64,000 bases of DNA from Stenopsyche tienmushanensis. Its lineage: Eukaryota > Arthropoda > Insecta > Trichoptera > Stenopsychidae. The translations under genes were made by a program, and so were the position numbers. Where the stretch lies: positions 1,116,001-1,180,000 of the forward strand of contig WACJ01000403.1 in assembly GCA_008973525.1 (NCBI GenBank). Direction: 5' to 3'. Under the pieces are notes generated by a model. It worked only from the letters and a program-made list of their open reading frames with translations, was not told where the DNA came from and searched no databases. Positions 61,838 to 64,000 of the stretch are shown one piece after another; the stretch's first letter is position 1, and each line of letters starts with the position of its first letter.

Positions 61838-64000
61838 GCTCTTATAGTGATTCATGGTTGATTATGTCATATCATTATTCTAGCACCGGTGAGTTGACCT
61901 TAAATGAAAATGGTTTTACTACTTACATCCAACATTGGACCAATTAAATGTATTGCGTAAAACTATTCACCTGTCCATCGATTGCTATCAAAGCAAAGTC
62001 CAATAGTAATAAATACGCACACAAATACAAAAAACTTCTAGAATGCATGGTCTTTGCACTAATTTCAGTTAAAATATCGCCCTATATATATAATCTATCA
62101 AATGCTATTAAAAATGTAGAATACTTAATATATCGATAATAAATTTTGACACGCAAGTCCCATTTATCATACTTTGGAAGATAAAAGCATAACAAAGTAT
62201 GACATGGATATCTTACATATAGCTTTCAAAGTGCATTTAACACTAGTTTTGCGGCAACCGTCAATTTGACGGAATTTAAAGGTCAATTAATTTTCAATAG
62301 ATTGTCAGATCAGAACGTTTTTGAGTGAAATTCGATATTGATTTACCTTAAATATGAATTGTAGAACACAAAAAAATAAAGCCTGAAACTTTAGCTCTAA
62401 AAACAATCTGTTTATGACCACAGTTTGAATTATCGAGAGATCATCAGTATCCAAAGAGATCGAAATCAAGAGCTGAGCAGATCATTGTTATCTTTTGGCT
62501 ACTCACTGTCTCAAATTAACCTTTAATTATACATTAAATTAAAAGATTCTATAAAATACATTTTTTTGTTGAATAGCAAGTATGAATATTAAGAGTTTGT
62601 ATTTAAAAAAAATATTTAAAAAATGTTTAAACGATTTCCGATCTGATAGGATTAAAGGCAGTTGTTCCTTTCAAACAGGTACAATTATTTTATTTGTTAT
62701 CAGAATACTGGATGCGAGAATAAAAGTGAACCATTTCCATTTCTTGGGACTACAAATTAAATAAATGCTGGATTTATTAATAGGGCATTCAAGTTTTGGT
62801 ATATCCTAGATTCATATACTAATCACTGAGATCCATTTGTTTAACAAAATACGTGAATTTAAATCACAAACGCTTATTTTTATCAAAGAAAATCACTTTG
62901 AACTTTCATAAATGCGCAAATGATTACAATTGCACGTAGCTTAGGATCAAGAATATAAACTGGTTTACTCGGCAATGGGTCAAGGTAGGAAAAAATAATC
63001 TGTTCTTCATAGCGAGTAAATATCGCATTACTTACAGCGAGATGCATTACTTAGCATATTCTATTTATTTTCTACAACATAAAAATGTAATAAGACATTA
63101 TGATATTTTTCCAAAATTTAAAGATAATAAATTCTTTAATTATTGTGAATATGTCTAAAATATAATATGGGAATTATTTAATATTAATAAAGCAATGGTA
63201 GCAGCTTAAATTGAAAACATTTGATCTGACGACTTAAAAAATGTGTATATTTTCAAGGGTTAATATGAGGGATGATTGTCGCATATTATATTTCGTTCAT
63301 TGTTGTTTTGATGTTATCCATTGGCCAAGATCATTGATGACGTAAAATGAATAATTTGTTATAATTACATTCGGCTTTGAATCTCAAGATCAGTTTAGTT
63401 ACAGAGCTTACGTCGTAGACACGTAAGTAAATCTTTTTTTTTTTTTAAGATAGTAAATATTATCATGTTTTCTGGAGTAGTCCTCAATATAGGCATTCAA
63501 TTCCTTTTCATTTGATTGTTTCGTATGCGAAGATACTAAATAATATGTAGTTCCTGAGTCAGAAAGTAATTAACCAGATCGGAATATTTTCTGAAAACTT
63601 TGATTTAGAAAAAAAATATTTTTTTCAATCTTATATTCCCACATATGTTCTTTAACTGAATTTGCGATTTAGAATACAATTTTAATTTTTTTTAATGAAC
63701 CCGAATACAATTATCAAGGATTTTACGAAACGGCTCGGCGTGGCGGTTCATTATAAATGTTAATTATTATAAATGAGACTATACTGTATCACATACACTT
63801 TTACATAAAATCTAAATATTTAAGTATCACAAACACTTTTATTTTGTTTAAATTCTTCTTCATTATGCATATTAGATCATGGAAATTAAGTTATTATTTT
63901 AAATGCAGAAAAATCAAAAGCATTGCATGCGATGTTTGTGTTAATTTCAAGAAAAAACGTAAACAATATTGGCAATAAAAAATAAAAATATATGCCTGCT
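61838..64000. other. AT-rich sequence to the window end
   Basis: Short A/T-driven frames only. No gene, RNA or repeat was recognised with confidence. Confidence 0.5.

Noticed and set aside
1..64000. tRNA, rRNA, CRISPR or bacterial-type operon features
   Set aside because: None seen on either strand; the window is typical insect nuclear DNA.

Overview
The window is eukaryotic and almost certainly from an insect. It is strongly AT-rich. Its genes are split by short GT-AG introns (many 65-110 nt) and separated by large amounts of decayed transposons. The recognisable genes are animal, and several are arthropod-specific: two ZAD-type C2H2 zinc-finger proteins, a chitin-binding (RR) cuticular protein and a vesicular monoamine transporter. 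The insect order cannot be fixed from the sequence alone. No bacterial features, CRISPR arrays, tRNA or rRNA genes were seen.

Layout, left to right. 1.2-3.3 kb (+): a five-exon coiled-coil protein with no recognised family. 5.5-6.2 kb: a non-LTR retrotransposon relic. 7.0-10.0 kb (-): an eight-exon ZAD/C2H2 gene, head-to-head with COA4 (10.4-10.9 kb, +), a twin Cx9C mitochondrial factor. 12.9-18.6 kb (-): a second, larger ZAD/C2H2 gene with 15 fingers, one apparent frameshift and an intact-ended Tc1/mariner-type element in an intron. It is head-to-head with single-exon TAF10 (19.1-19.5 kb, +). 20.9-22.4 kb: LINE and mariner relics. 23.5-24.4 kb (-): TMX2, with a probable untranslated first exon near 25.3 kb. 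24.5-30.6 kb: long intergenic stretch with transposon ends and a hairpin. 30.6-46.3 kb (-): Vmat (SLC18), 12 coding exons with one 13.2-kb intron full of Helitron, mariner and unclassified repeats, plus a probable GC-rich 5' UTR exon near 47.1 kb. 47.2-55.3 kb: repeats only. 55.4-59.0 kb (+): a Gln-rich RR cuticular protein with two alternative last exons. 59.7-60.1 kb (-): a helical protein or terminal exon of unknown function. 60.1-64 kb: AT-rich, with a TTAA-flanked MITE.

The genes do not form one pathway. They are housekeeping genes (COA4 for cytochrome oxidase assembly, TAF10 for TFIID/SAGA, TMX2 in the ER) mixed with tissue-specific genes (Vmat, cuticular protein) and fast-evolving ZAD regulators. 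The two ZAD genes each share a roughly 0.4-kb divergent promoter with a conserved housekeeping gene. An 8-mer core, TTGACGTT, lies just upstream of the COA4, TAF10 and second ZAD starts, and in the probable TMX2 first exon.

Exon boundaries were derived by hand from reading frames and splice phases. In every multi-exon gene except the frameshifted one, the exon lengths sum to a whole number of codons. No genuinely new system is evident. The most useful leads are the shared promoter motif, the alternative cuticle exons, the frameshift and possible alternative ending of the large ZAD gene, and an unclassified repeat family seen five times.
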